Assembly (NCBI RefSeq): GCF_900250115.1
Contig: NZ_LT984804.1
Location: 682,001 to 746,000 of the forward strand
DNA: 64,000 bases
Source of the DNA: Cupriavidus taiwanensis
GTDB lineage: Bacteria > Pseudomonadota > Gammaproteobacteria > Burkholderiales > Burkholderiaceae
Direction: 5' to 3'
This document shows positions 1 through 9,791 of this stretch, piece by piece (within the stretch, counting starts at the first letter, position 1; each line of letters begins with the position of its first letter). The translations under genes and the position numbers were made by a program. The notes beneath the pieces were generated by a model that did no database searches, was not told the DNA's origin, and was given only the letters and a program-made list of their open reading frames with translations.

Positions 1-954
1 CGCCGCCTCCACCACCGGGCTTTCACCGCCGGCCAGCCGCGCCGTGACCGCCAGCGACATCGCGCGCAGCACCGCCAGGTGGCCGGCGAGGCGGCCCGCG
101 GTGACGGTGTCGCGCCGCGCCGGCGGCAGCCGGCGCAGCGCGTCGAGCCAGGTGTCGAGCAGCACCACGCTGGAATACAGCCGCTCCGGGCCGCTGCGCT
201 CGAACGCCAGCTCGGCGTTGACCTGCTCCCAGCCGCTGCCTACGTTGCCGACCAGCGCATCCGGTTCCAGCGCCACGTCGTCGAAGGTCACTTCCGAGAA
301 GTGCGCATCGCCGGTCAGATCGTGGATCGGCCGCACCGTGACGCCGGGCGCATGCAGGTCGACGATGAACTGCGACAGCCCGGCCTGCCGGTCCTGCGGC
401 GTGCCCGAGGTGCGCACCAGCGCGATCATGAAGTGGCAGCGGTCGGCGTTGGTAGTCCAGATCTTGCGCCCGTTCAGGCGCCAGCCGCCGTCCGGCTGGC
501 GCACCGCGCGCGTGGCCACGCTGGCCAGGTCCGAGCCGGAATTGGGCTCGCTCATGCCGATGCAGAAGAAGGCCTCGCCGCGGCTGATGGCGGGCAGGTA
601 GCGCGCTTTCTGCGCGTCGTTGCCGTAGCGCAGGATCAGCGGGCCGCTCTGGCGGTCGGCGATCCAGTGCGCCGACACCGGCGCGCCGCACGCCAGCAGC
701 TCTTCCACCAGCACGAAGCGCGAGAACGGGTCCAGTCCCGCGCCGCCGTACTGCGCCGGCAGCGTGATGCCGACCCAGCCGCGCGCGGCGAGCGCCCGGC
801 TGAAGCCGGCATCGAAGCCCATCCACGAGCGCGCCCGTGTTTCCGGCGGCAGCGCCGGCAGGTGTTGGTCCAGGAACGCCCGCACTTCGGCGCGGAAGGC
901 GACGGCGTGTGGCGGCAGTGTGGTGAGGGTGAAGGTGGAAAGCAATGCGGTCAC
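1..954 (-). CDS. Acyl-CoA dehydrogenase (C-terminus lost at window edge)
   Basis: Flavoenzyme of the acyl-CoA dehydrogenase family, which introduces a 2,3 double bond into an acyl-CoA using FAD and passes electrons to ETF. The first 318 codons are present. Family motifs are clear: MSEPNSGSD at residues about 134-142 and KIWTTNA at about 164-170, both in the flavin and substrate-binding middle domain. The C-terminal helical domain with the catalytic Glu lies beyond base 1. The start is taken as GTG at 952-954 because no in-frame ATG lies close upstream and the protein then begins with the normal N-terminal helical domain. It is the last gene of a minus-strand set after a CoA-transferase and a MaoC-like protein, so a CoA-ester degradation role is likely; the substrate is unknown. 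Confidence 0.9.
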   Translation of the reverse strand, partial: MTALLSTFTLTTLPPHAVAFRAEVRAFLDQHLPALPPETRARSWMGFDAGFSRALAARGWVGITLPAQYGGAGLDPFSRFVLVEELLACGAPVSAHWIADRQSGPLILRYGNDAQKARYLPAISRGEAFFCIGMSEPNSGSDLASVATRAVRQPDGGWRLNGRKIWTTNADRCHFMIALVRTSGTPQDRQAGLSQFIVDLHAPGVTVRPIHDLTGDAHFSEVTFDDVALEPDALVGNVGSGWEQVNAELAFERSGPERLYSSVVLLDTWLDALRRLPPARRDTVTAGRLAGHLAVLRAMSLAVTARLAGGESPVVEAA

Positions 955-1008
955 GTTTGAGTCCTGTCGCTTGATATTGCAGAGGCGTGCTTTAGATTCC
1001 GCGCAGCG

Positions 1009-1470
1009 TCACCGTCCTGCCAGCAGCCGGCGCGCGGTGTAGGTCATGACCTGCTCCCCCCGCTGGTTGAACACCTCGATGCGTGAATCCACCACGGCGC
1101 GGCCGCTGCGCGAGGTCGGGCGGATGCCGGCCACGGTCACGGTGGCATGGATGGTGTCGCCGACCAGCACCGGGCCGTGGATCTGCTGCGTCAGTTCCAG
1201 CATCGCCAGGCCGGTGCCCTGGATCATGGTCTGCAGGATGAAGCCCTCGATCAGGGTATAGGTCAGCGCCGCCGGCACCGGCCGGCCCTGGATCGCGCCG
1301 CCGTCATAGCCGGCTTCGATAAAGATGGCCTCGACCATGCCGGTGACCGAGATGAAGTTGACCAGGTCGGTCTCGGTGACGGTGCGGGCGAAGGTGCGGA
1401 AGGCCTGGCCCTCGTGCAGGTCTTGCCAGTAGAAGCCCTGGCCCAGGCGGGGCAGTTCTGCGTGCGTCAT
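1009..1470 (-). CDS. MaoC-like hotdog-fold protein
   Basis: A 153-residue protein with the length and pattern of the MaoC dehydratase / FAS1-like hotdog family, which hydrates enoyl-CoA esters or related thioesters. The usual hydratase motif (Asp, then G-D-x-N-P-x-H) is not intact: the Asp of ETDLVNF is there, but the segment after it reads SVTGMVEAIF and has no His. It may therefore be a non-canonical hydratase or a thioester-binding protein. Its ATG overlaps the stop of the upstream CoA-transferase by 4 bases, a strong sign of translational coupling, and the acyl-CoA dehydrogenase follows after about 54 bases. Confidence 0.8.
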   Translation of the reverse strand: MTHAELPRLGQGFYWQDLHEGQAFRTFARTVTETDLVNFISVTGMVEAIFIEAGYDGGAIQGRPVPAALTYTLIEGFILQTMIQGTGLAMLELTQQIHGPVLVGDTIHATVTVAGIRPTSRSGRAVVDSRIEVFNQRGEQVMTYTARRLLAGR

Positions 1471-2690
1471 GGTGTCTCCGTGGCGGGGGCGCAGCGCGCG
1501 GCGCCGCTCTGTTGCAGTTGTGCGATCTGTTCGGGGCCGAGGCCGGCCTCGGCCAGCACCTCGCCGGTGTGCTCGCCCAGCCGCGGCGGAAGCGCCAGCG
1601 GCGCGCGCTGGCCGTCGAAGCGCACCGGCGCGCCCGGAAAGCGCAGCCTGCCCATGGCCGGGTCGTCGGCGGTTTCAAAGAAGCCGGTGGCGGCCAGGTG
1701 CGGATCGTGCGGCAGGTCGTCCAGCGCGTTGATGCGTGCCACCGGGATCTGCAGCCGTTCGCACAGTGCCACCCAGTGCGCGGTGCTGTGCGCCTGCACG
1801 ATCTCCCCGGTCAGTTCGTAGAGGGTCTCGATATGCTCGGTGCGGGCCGCGATATCGGCAAAGCGCGGGTCGGCAGCCAGTTCCGGGCGCCCGGCGGCGT
1901 GGAAGAAGTCGCGCCAGTGCGCATCGGTGTACGGCATCATGCAGACATGGCCGTCGGCGCTGCGGTACGGACGGCGCAACGGCGCCAGCACGCGCGGATA
2001 GCCGCTGGGGCCGCGCGGCGGCTCGAAATGGCGGCCGTAGAAGTGCTCGACCAGATTGAACGCCACCATCGATTCGAACATCGGCACCTCGACCAGCGTG
2101 CCGTGACCGCTGCCGCCGTTGGCCTGGCGCCGCGCGCGGCCGGCCAGCGCCGCGCACACCGACAGCGCCGCCACCAGCCCGCTGGTCTTGTCCGCGGCAA
2201 TGGTGGGGAAGTAGCGGCTGTCGCCGGTCTGCGCCACCATCAGCGCGGCATTGCCCGCCAGGCCCTGGATGATGTCGTCGTAGGCCGGCCGGCCGCCATA
2301 GGGGCCGTCCTCGGCAAAGCCCAGCAGGCTGACGAAGACCAGGTCCGGGTGGCGCGCCCGCACGGTGTCGGGGTCCAGCCCCAGCGCGGCCAGCTTCTGC
2401 GGCCGCATGCTGTGCATCAGCACGTCGGCGCGCTCCAGCACGCGCGCCAGCGCAGCTTGCGCCGCGGGCTGCTTCAGGTCCAGCACCACGCTGCGCTTGC
2501 CGCGGTTGACGCCGAGGAAGATCGCCGCCATGCCGGGTTCGGCGGCGGGCCCGGTGCGGCGTGTGGAATCGCCCTCGGGCGGCTCGACCTTGATCACCTC
2601 GGCGCCCAGGTCGGCCAGCCACTGGCTGGCATATGGCCCCATCACCACCGTGGACAGGTCGACCACGCGGATGCCTGCAAGCGGCAGCAT
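1467..2690 (-). CDS. CaiB/BaiF family III CoA-transferase
   Basis: A 407-residue family III CoA-transferase, an enzyme class that moves CoA between carboxylic acids without a ping-pong protein-CoA pool. The N-terminus has the typical LAGIRVVDLSTVVMGPY opening and the D-L-G-A-E-V-I-K-V-E-P-P segment (residues 28-38). The conserved catalytic Asp is at about residue 167 in IAADKTSGLVAA. It is the first gene of a minus-strand operon with the MaoC-like protein and the acyl-CoA dehydrogenase and probably activates the acid that those enzymes degrade. A LysR gene is divergent from it and is the likely regulator. Confidence 0.92.
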   Translation of the reverse strand: MLPLAGIRVVDLSTVVMGPYASQWLADLGAEVIKVEPPEGDSTRRTGPAAEPGMAAIFLGVNRGKRSVVLDLKQPAAQAALARVLERADVLMHSMRPQKLAALGLDPDTVRARHPDLVFVSLLGFAEDGPYGGRPAYDDIIQGLAGNAALMVAQTGDSRYFPTIAADKTSGLVAALSVCAALAGRARRQANGGSGHGTLVEVPMFESMVAFNLVEHFYGRHFEPPRGPSGYPRVLAPLRRPYRSADGHVCMMPYTDAHWRDFFHAAGRPELAADPRFADIAARTEHIETLYELTGEIVQAHSTAHWVALCERLQIPVARINALDDLPHDPHLAATGFFETADDPAMGRLRFPGAPVRFDGQRAPLALPPRLGEHTGEVLAEAGLGPEQIAQLQQSGAARCAPATETP

Positions 2691-2794
2691 AGTGTCTCCG
2701 ATGTCTTGTACTGTGGGCCACAGGGTAGATCAGTGGGACCGGGTGGTCTAATATTAGTTTTTTAGGAATCGATATTCTCTGGATATTGCAGCCC
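2691..2794. promoter_or_regulatory. Divergent promoter region with LysR-type inverted repeat
   Basis: This spacer separates the CoA-transferase operon from a divergent LysR gene. It is A+T-rich between about 2746 and 2786, unlike the surroundings. An imperfect inverted repeat, ATATTC-TCT-GGATAT (2772-2786, one mismatch), lies just before the LysR start and has the size of a LysR half-site pair. The role as LysR binding site is inferred from position. Confidence 0.45.
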
Positions 2795-3685
2795 ATGGAC
2801 CTGCGCCAACTGCAGCAGTTCGTCGCCCTGGCCGAGACCGGCAACTTCCACCGCGCCGCCGAACGGCTGCACATGGCGCAGCCGCCGCTTTCGATCTCGA
2901 TCCGCAAGCTCGAGGAGCAGCTCGGCACGGCGCTGTTCGTGCGCACCTCGCGCGGGGTGCGGCTGACGCAGGCGGGCGAGGCCGCGCTGCATGACGCGCG
3001 CCGGGCGCTGTTCCACGCCCAGCAGGCGCGCGCCGCGGCGATGGCGGCGGGCCAGGGCGAGCGCGGCGCGTTGCGCATCGGCTTTATCGGCTCGGCCACC
3101 TATGCGCTGCTGCCCAAGCTGATCCCCGCCTTCCGCGCCGCGCATCCGGGCATCGAGCTGATCCTGCATGAATCCACCACCGCCGCGATCCTGGACCGCC
3201 TGCAAAAGCACCAGATCGATGCCGGGCTGGTGCGCTTTCCGATCCTGAGCAGCGGCGACTACGCGCTGACGCCGCTGGAAAACGATGTCTTCGTCGCCGC
3301 GGTGCCGGCCGACAGCCCGCTGGCGAGCGCGGATGCCGTCGCGCTGCGCGCGCTGGCGGACCAGCCCTTCATCATGTATCCGGCGGCGCAGGTGCCCAAC
3401 CTGCATGCGGTGGCGATGCTGCTGTGCCAGCAGGCGGGCTTCGTGCCGCGCGTGACGCAGGAGGCGGTGCAGGTGCAGACCCAGGTCAGCCTGGTGGAAA
3501 GCGGGCTGGGGGTGGCACTGGTGCCCAGCGTGGCGGCGCGCTATGCCAACCGGCGCGTGCGCTTCCTGCCGTTGTCGAGCCCGCGGCCGGCGGGCCGCAT
3601 CGGCATTGCGCTGGCGGCGCGGCCCGATGACGGCGACCGCCAGGTGCAGCGCTTTCTGGCGGCGGCGCAGGCCGCGGTGGAGTGA
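2795..3685 (+). CDS. LysR family transcriptional regulator
   Basis: A 296-residue LysR-type regulator with an N-terminal winged helix-turn-helix (MDLRQLQQFVALAETGNFHR, then A-A-E-R-L-H-M-A-Q-P-P-L-S) and a C-terminal periplasmic-binding-like effector domain. The start chosen is ATG 2795, the standard MDLRQL opening; a TTG nine bases upstream is in frame but would add only three residues. It is divergent from the CoA-transferase operon, the classical arrangement for a LysR activator of that operon. An IS110-type element lies directly downstream. Confidence 0.93.
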   Translation: MDLRQLQQFVALAETGNFHRAAERLHMAQPPLSISIRKLEEQLGTALFVRTSRGVRLTQAGEAALHDARRALFHAQQARAAAMAAGQGERGALRIGFIGSATYALLPKLIPAFRAAHPGIELILHESTTAAILDRLQKHQIDAGLVRFPILSSGDYALTPLENDVFVAAVPADSPLASADAVALRALADQPFIMYPAAQVPNLHAVAMLLCQQAGFVPRVTQEAVQVQTQVSLVESGLGVALVPSVAARYANRRVRFLPLSSPRPAGRIGIALAARPDDGDRQVQRFLAAAQAAVE

Positions 3686-3914
3686 CCGGTGAGCGCGGAA
3701 GCCTGGCCGCTTGTATGTTCAGACCAGACCAGTGCGGTAGAGTCTGAGCGTCGTTGAGGCGGCCAGACCGGCCCGTGCAGTTTGATAGCCGCTAGGGTGA
3801 TCGAGCCCGCGCCTGAGTACAGAACGCACGGTCGCCGTGCTGGTCTTCCTGAAGCCCGAACGGTTACGCGCGCCTTGTGTGAGCGCGCATGCACAAGCAA
3901 GGGATCTGAAGACC
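3686..3914 (+). mobile_element. Left non-coding end of IS110-family element
   Basis: The 229 bases between the LysR stop and the transposase start contain no gene. In the IS110 group the non-coding left end carries the structured bridge RNA that pairs with donor and target DNA, and this stretch has suitable size and position. It holds several G+C-rich short self-complementary stretches, for example around 3745-3770. The exact element boundary cannot be fixed: IS110-group elements lack terminal inverted repeats, and no second copy is in the window. Confidence 0.4.
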
Positions 3915-4879
<965 letters not shown>

Positions 4880-4895
4880 CTTTGAAGACGGTTAC

Positions 4896-6056
4896 TCAGG
4901 CGGCGCGCGGGCGCGGGGCGCGCGGCCGGATCGCCGAGGTCATGCCGGCCCGCTCCAGGTTCACGCCGGGCAGCAGGTGCAGCAGCCGCACCAGCTCGGA
5001 CTGGCGATGCGTGCCGGTCTTGCGCAGCGTGTCGCGGATATGCACGCGCACGGTATGGGGCGAAAGGAATTCGCGCTCGGCAATCTCGTTGAGGGTTTCG
5101 CCGGCGGCGAGCCGGATGGCGATGATGCTTTCCTTGCGCGACAGCCCGAACAGCGAGCTCAGCACGCCGGCGTCCAGCACCGAGCGCGATTCGGAGTTGC
5201 CCAGCAGCAGCATCGCCGCCGGCAGCTGCCACGGGCCCTCCACCGGCTGGCGCGACACCAGCGGCGTGACGATGATGGGCACCGGCTGCCCGCCCGAGGT
5301 GATATGCATCCACGAGCCCGACGCGGCGTCGGCGCCGCGGCCGTGCATGGCGCCGTCGAGCAGCTTGCGCAGCACCGCCTGCAGCGTGTCGCTGTGGGCG
5401 CGCAGCACGCCGTCCTGCAGCGACAGGTGGCTGTCGGCCTGCACCAGCGCTTCAGCCCAGCTGTTGGCATAGCGCACGCGCAGGTCGGCCTGCAGAACCA
5501 TCACGCCGAAGTCCAGGGTATCGAGGCCGGCCAGGCCCAGGCTGGCCAGCCCGCTCAGTTCAAAGTTGCGCTGCTGCATGCGCGCGGCGCGCACCCAGTG
5601 CGGCATGACATGGGACAGGCGCCGCTCGCGCTGGCCGGTGCTGATGCTGCCGGCGTTGGTGCCGCTCATCAGCACGCACACTTCGGCGTTCTCTACCAGG
5701 CGCACGCCTTGTTCCAGCTCGTTGCAGGCCAGCGCCGCGATATCGGTGGCGCCGCCACCGCAACCGCGTGCCGCGACGTCGCACACCGCGCTGCCGGCGC
5801 CGCCGCCAGAGCGATCGAGCGGTCCGGGCAGGCAGTCGGGCAAGCTGGCGCCGCTGGTGAAGCAGCCGTGCGGGGTGACGCCCAGGCGGGCATGGCCGGC
5901 CAGCTTGTCCCAGATCAGGTAGCGCGGGCTGATGGTGCAGGTGTACCGGGAAAACAGATCGAGGGCGGCGGGCATGGCCGCGACGTCAAGCGCGGACTCA
6001 TAGATGGAGTCGACCAGACGATGGAAGTCCTCGTCCGTTGTCGGGTGTTCGCCCAT
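4896..6056 (-). CDS. LuxR-type HTH transcriptional regulator
   Basis: A 386-residue regulator with a C-terminal LuxR/NarL helix-turn-helix at about residues 300-359 (L-S-R-K-E-S-I-I, E-I-A-E-R-E-F-L-S-P-H-T-V-R-V-H-I). The middle resembles a PAS-like sensor (GVMVLQADLRVRYANSWAEAL); no autoinducer-binding or receiver domain is recognisable. The ATG at 6056 is chosen because a GGGGGGA ribosome site lies about 8 bases upstream; the frame stays open further upstream, but that extension has no such site. The gene stands alone. The 291-base spacer upstream (6057-6347) has an A+T-rich patch at about 6208-6240 that may hold its promoter. The IS element ends just after its stop. Confidence 0.85.
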   Translation of the reverse strand: MGEHPTTDEDFHRLVDSIYESALDVAAMPAALDLFSRYTCTISPRYLIWDKLAGHARLGVTPHGCFTSGASLPDCLPGPLDRSGGGAGSAVCDVAARGCGGGATDIAALACNELEQGVRLVENAEVCVLMSGTNAGSISTGQRERRLSHVMPHWVRAARMQQRNFELSGLASLGLAGLDTLDFGVMVLQADLRVRYANSWAEALVQADSHLSLQDGVLRAHSDTLQAVLRKLLDGAMHGRGADAASGSWMHITSGGQPVPIIVTPLVSRQPVEGPWQLPAAMLLLGNSESRSVLDAGVLSSLFGLSRKESIIAIRLAAGETLNEIAEREFLSPHTVRVHIRDTLRKTGTHRQSELVRLLHLLPGVNLERAGMTSAIRPRAPRPRAA

Positions 6057-6347
6057 GTTCAGATCCCCCCGGTGGCAAACGCCTCTTGCTCTGCGCCACG
6101 GCCAGTGGCCACATCCCTTGGTGTTATCGGTTCCGTTCTGGCGTTCTGTAGTGGCGCCGATACGGCTGCTGCCGGCCGCGCCTTGCGTTCGCGCTTGCCG
6201 TGCCGCAATCATGCCAAACAATGTTGTATGTTTTATATCCCGTGGTGGCAGGGGAAACCCCGATTGTGCGGCGCAAGATTCCCGGCACGGCTGATCCGGC
6301 GCCGCTAATTTCGGCGCTGCCGGGCGTGATCGTGGTCACTGGGGTGG

Positions 6348-8660
6348 TCACTGCGGCGCCGCTTTCGCCGCCAGTTCGCCCGAGGGCAATTCCACCGTCC
6401 CGCCATCGACCTGGATGGTCAGGTTGGGCGAGGCCATGCGGATGCCGCTGGCGTCGAAGTTGCGCTTGAGCCGCGCATTAAAGGCGCGCGTGATTTCCGC
6501 CTGCATCAGCGGACGGGTCTTGATCTGCGCCAACACCACCGGCCCGCTCGGGTCGAAGCGGTCCAGGCCCAGGATCTCGAGTCCGGACATCAGCTTGCGG
6601 CCGTAGCGCAGATCGTGTGCCAGATCGGCGCCGGTGGCGCGGATCAGTTCCAGCGCCCGGTCCAGGTCGCTCTGGTAGCTGATGCCGATACTGAGCACGG
6701 CGTAGCCGTAGCCGCGCGACAAGTTCTTGACCGCCTTGATCTGGCTGTACGGAAGCGTGTGCAGCGCGCCGCGGCCGTCGCGCAGCTTGACGGTGCGGAT
6801 GGTCATGGCCTCGACCACGCCGGCGTGGTCGGGCAGCTCGATCGAGTCGCCGATGGCGATGGAATCCTCGATCACGATAAACAGTCCGGTGATCAGGTCC
6901 TGCACCAGGCTTTGCGCGCCGAAGCCGATGGCCAGGCCGACCACCCCGGCCCCTGCCAGCAGCGGCGTCACGTTGACCCCCAGGTTGGCGAGCACCACGA
7001 TCACGGTCAGCACCAGCAGGCCGATGAACGAGGCATTGCGCACCAGCGGCAGGATGGTCCTGGCGCGCAGGCTGGGCTGCGCTGCGCGCGCGTGCGTGGG
7101 CGACAGGGACTGCATGATGGCGGTATCGATCAGCAGCCAGACCAGCCAGGCCAGCAGCACGGTGCTGGTGACGCGCAATGCGGTTTCGGTCAGGTGGCGG
7201 CCGATGGCCGAAGATTCCGCCAGCCGCACCAGCGAAGAGCCCCACACGCGCATGACCATTTCCACGAAACCGGCCCAGACCAGCACCCGCACCAGCGCCA
7301 GCGCAAAGCGCCCGAAGCGCTGCAGGTAGGCCGAGCGGCGGCGGTCGCGGATGCGCGGCGCGCGCGCGCCGGCCTTGGGCGAGCGCCCCAGCACCATGGT
7401 CAGCAGCAGCGCGGCGACGAACAGCGCCACCGAGGCCACCGTGCGGCGCAGGAACACATCGGCATGGCCAGTGGCCAGCACGGTGCCGATCACCGACGCC
7501 ACCACCACGGCCAGCACGGGCAGGTGCCAGGCGTTTCCCGCCAGGCGCAGCAGGTCGGTCACGGCGGGGTGGGCCTGGCGGAAGGCCAGCGGCCGCTGGC
7601 TGATCAGCTGGCCGATCTGGCGGCGGAAACCCAGCGCGAACACGCCGATGCCCAGCGCCGCGGCGATATTGGCGAGGGTCGAGACCAGCGCCGACAGGTT
7701 GCTGCCCAGCAGCGCGGCCATGCGGGCGTCGGCGGCGCCGTTGCCCAGCGCCGCCAGCGCGCCGGTGCAGAACAGCAGCCACGGCGAGCGCGCCAGCAGT
7801 TGCCGCACCGCCAGTTGCCGGTGCGCGCTGCGGAACAGCGCGAAGATTACCTGGCACACCGCCGCCGCGACCGCGCCGGCGACGATGGCGTAGGCGAGCA
7901 GCACCGCGGCGACGCTGGCCGGCGATTGCGCGAACAGTTGCCGCGCCAGCAGCAGCGTCAGCCCGAACGCCACCACCCACGGCCCGATATGGCGCAGCAT
8001 GTAGACGCCGACGTCGACCCATGACGGCAGTTCGGGCAGCTTGCCGCGCGGCGCGCGCGGGGCGTCGGCGGCGCGCCGCCGACGCAGCCGGTGGCCGGCC
8101 TCGCGCAGCAGCCAGCCGCAAACACCCCATGCCGCCAGCACCAGTGCGAATTCGCGCAACGAATACAGTCCCGTGCGCGTGCCGTTCTGCGTCAGCGCGG
8201 CGCGCCATTCCTCGGCGGCGAAGCGCGTGCGCCAGCCCCAGTATTGCCAGGGGCCGCGGTCTTCGCGCAGATGTGAGTCGACCTCGTCGAGCACCTGCGC
8301 CATGGTACCGATCAGCCCGGGCGTCGAGGCCGCCGCCGGCGCTGCCACGGCCGCGGAAGCCGCCAGGCCCTGGCGCAGGGTTTGCAGCTGGCTCAACAAC
8401 GCACGCCGCTCGCCATCGTCCTGCAGCGTGGCGATGACCTGGTCCAGCGATTGCGCCAGCGGCACGCTGGCGGCAGCGGCGCTGGCCGGCGCCACGGGTT
8501 TTTCCGCCGGCGCCAGCAAGGCGGCGAGCTGGTCGGCCGGGGCGGCGCGCGCCGGCAGGGCGCACAGCAGCGCCAGCAGGCCGGCCAGCAAGGCCAGTGC
8601 CGTGCCCAGCACGGCATGCCGGCGGCGCCGGGCCAAGGCATGAGGTTCGGGTTTGCGCAT
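6348..8660 (-). CDS. Large MscS-type mechanosensitive channel (YbiO-like)
   Basis: A 770-residue inner-membrane protein of the extended MscS family, similar in size and layout to E. coli YbiO. It starts with a signal-like hydrophobic segment (residues about 15-40, ending A-L-P-A-R-A-A-P), then a periplasmic helical domain, many transmembrane helices, and the conserved pore-lining and MscS beta domain near the C-terminus (LLAGAGVVGLAIGFGAQSLV, then G-L-F-I-V-I-E-D-S-I-A-I-G-D). Such channels open under membrane tension during hypo-osmotic shock. The start at 8660 fits the signal sequence; the frame runs open far upstream, but that part is antisense to the next gene. It has no functional link to its neighbours. 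Confidence 0.88.
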   Translation of the reverse strand: MRKPEPHALARRRRHAVLGTALALLAGLLALLCALPARAAPADQLAALLAPAEKPVAPASAAAASVPLAQSLDQVIATLQDDGERRALLSQLQTLRQGLAASAAVAAPAAASTPGLIGTMAQVLDEVDSHLREDRGPWQYWGWRTRFAAEEWRAALTQNGTRTGLYSLREFALVLAAWGVCGWLLREAGHRLRRRRAADAPRAPRGKLPELPSWVDVGVYMLRHIGPWVVAFGLTLLLARQLFAQSPASVAAVLLAYAIVAGAVAAAVCQVIFALFRSAHRQLAVRQLLARSPWLLFCTGALAALGNGAADARMAALLGSNLSALVSTLANIAAALGIGVFALGFRRQIGQLISQRPLAFRQAHPAVTDLLRLAGNAWHLPVLAVVVASVIGTVLATGHADVFLRRTVASVALFVAALLLTMVLGRSPKAGARAPRIRDRRRSAYLQRFGRFALALVRVLVWAGFVEMVMRVWGSSLVRLAESSAIGRHLTETALRVTSTVLLAWLVWLLIDTAIMQSLSPTHARAAQPSLRARTILPLVRNASFIGLLVLTVIVVLANLGVNVTPLLAGAGVVGLAIGFGAQSLVQDLITGLFIVIEDSIAIGDSIELPDHAGVVEAMTIRTVKLRDGRGALHTLPYSQIKAVKNLSRGYGYAVLSIGISYQSDLDRALELIRATGADLAHDLRYGRKLMSGLEILGLDRFDPSGPVVLAQIKTRPLMQAEITRAFNARLKRNFDASGIRMASPNLTIQVDGGTVELPSGELAAKAAPQ

Positions 8661-8782
8661 GGCGGGTGATCGTCTGCCGGCTGGCGCCGGCGCCGGAATG
8701 GCCATCGATCGCGCCACTGTAACGCATCGGTCGCGGGGTGTGCCGGGCGGCGCGCGCGCACATTTGGACAGCTTGGTCGCAT

Positions 8783-8798
8783 TCGTCGCTTCAGACGA
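8783..8798 (+). promoter_or_regulatory. Acyl-CoA palindrome box 1
   Basis: TCGTCGCTTCAGACGA, a 16-base inverted repeat with arms TCGTC/GACGA, lies 130 bases upstream of the SDR at 8929, in the 268-base spacer between the MscS channel and that SDR. It differs at one position from a perfect form that recurs at 47980, 54252 and 55832. Recurrence only upstream of acyl-CoA genes marks it as a likely operator. Confidence 0.6.
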
Positions 8799-8928
8799 TG
8801 CATTGGCGGCGCCGATCCCCGAATCTCGAACCCACTCCGGTACACGCGATTCTGCGCCTGCCGGCTTCAACCAGACCGCGGCCGCGCAGCGCCGGCCGCA
8901 CAGGAAAAAGAGACAAAGGAAAGACGGC

Positions 8929-9711
8929 ATGGAACTCAATGCATCGGTATCGGCAGTGGTGACGGGTGGCGCTTCGGGGCTGGGCGCGGCCACCGCGCGG
9001 GCGCTGGCGGCCCAGGGCGTGCGCGTCGCCCTGTTCGACCTGAACGCCGAGAAGGGCGAAGCGCTGGCGCGTGAACTTGGCGGCGTGTTCTGCCAGGTCA
9101 ACGTGACCTCCGAGGCCGAAGTCGAGGCCGGCTTTGCCAAGGCGCGCGCCGCCATCGGCCAGGAGCGCATCCTGGTCAACTGCGCCGGCACCGGCAATGC
9201 CATCAAGACCGCCTCGCGTTCCAAGGAGGCGCCGGACCAGATCAAGCACTTCCCGTCCGATGCCTTCGAGCGCATCATCCAGATCAACCTGATCGGCACC
9301 TTCCGCTGCATTGCACGTTCGGCCGCCGGCATGCTGACGCTGGATACCGCCGGCGGCGAGCGCGGCGTGATCATCAACACCGCCTCGGTGGCGGCGCAGG
9401 ACGGCCAGATGGGGCAGGCGGCGTACTCGGCGTCGAAGGCCGGCGTGGTCGGCATGACGCTGCCGATCGCGCGCGACCTGGCGGGCGAGGGCATCCGCGT
9501 CAACACCATCCTGCCCGGCATCTTCAATACGCCGCTGCTGCAGGGCGCGGCCGAGAACGTTAAGGCCGCGCTGGCCGCGTCGGTGCCGTTCCCGAAGCGC
9601 CTGGGGCAGCCGGAAGAATTTGCCTCGCTGGCCGTCGAGATGTGCCGCAACGGCTATTTCAACGGCGAGTCGGTGCGCCTGGACGGCGCCATCCGCATGG
9701 CGCCGCGCTGA
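8929..9711 (+). CDS. SDR, 3-hydroxyacyl-CoA dehydrogenase type 2-like
   Basis: A 260-residue short-chain dehydrogenase close to the HSD10/3-hydroxyacyl-CoA dehydrogenase type II group, which oxidises 3-hydroxyacyl-CoA to 3-ketoacyl-CoA with NAD+. It has the cofactor motif VVTGGASGLGAA (residues about 10-21), the N-C-A-G segment, and an intact Y-S-A-S-K active site. A further sign of this group is the long insert around SRSKEAPDQIKHF. ATG 8929 is preceded by AAAGGA. An acyl-CoA ligase follows after 80 bases in the same direction. The palindrome at 8783 suggests shared control with the 45-57 kb beta-oxidation set, which lacks this step. Confidence 0.88.
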   Translation: MELNASVSAVVTGGASGLGAATARALAAQGVRVALFDLNAEKGEALARELGGVFCQVNVTSEAEVEAGFAKARAAIGQERILVNCAGTGNAIKTASRSKEAPDQIKHFPSDAFERIIQINLIGTFRCIARSAAGMLTLDTAGGERGVIINTASVAAQDGQMGQAAYSASKAGVVGMTLPIARDLAGEGIRVNTILPGIFNTPLLQGAAENVKAALAASVPFPKRLGQPEEFASLAVEMCRNGYFNGESVRLDGAIRMAPR

Positions 9712-9791
9712 AGCCACGACGGGCCTGTCGCCATGGCCGGACCGCGCGCCACGCGAGTCCGGCCATGGCATGAATTCTTTGGGAGACGCGG

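Noticed and set aside
6228..6243. GTTTTATATCCCGTGG upstream of the LuxR-type gene, similar to the left arm of the IclR-type palindrome.
   Set aside because: Only the left half matches; there is no symmetric right arm, so I did not count it as an operator.
6348..9650. An open frame that would extend the MscS-type channel by more than 300 residues upstream.
   Set aside because: The extension is antisense to the SDR at 8929; the signal-like sequence at 8660 marks the real start. Such long frames are normal in DNA of this GC content.
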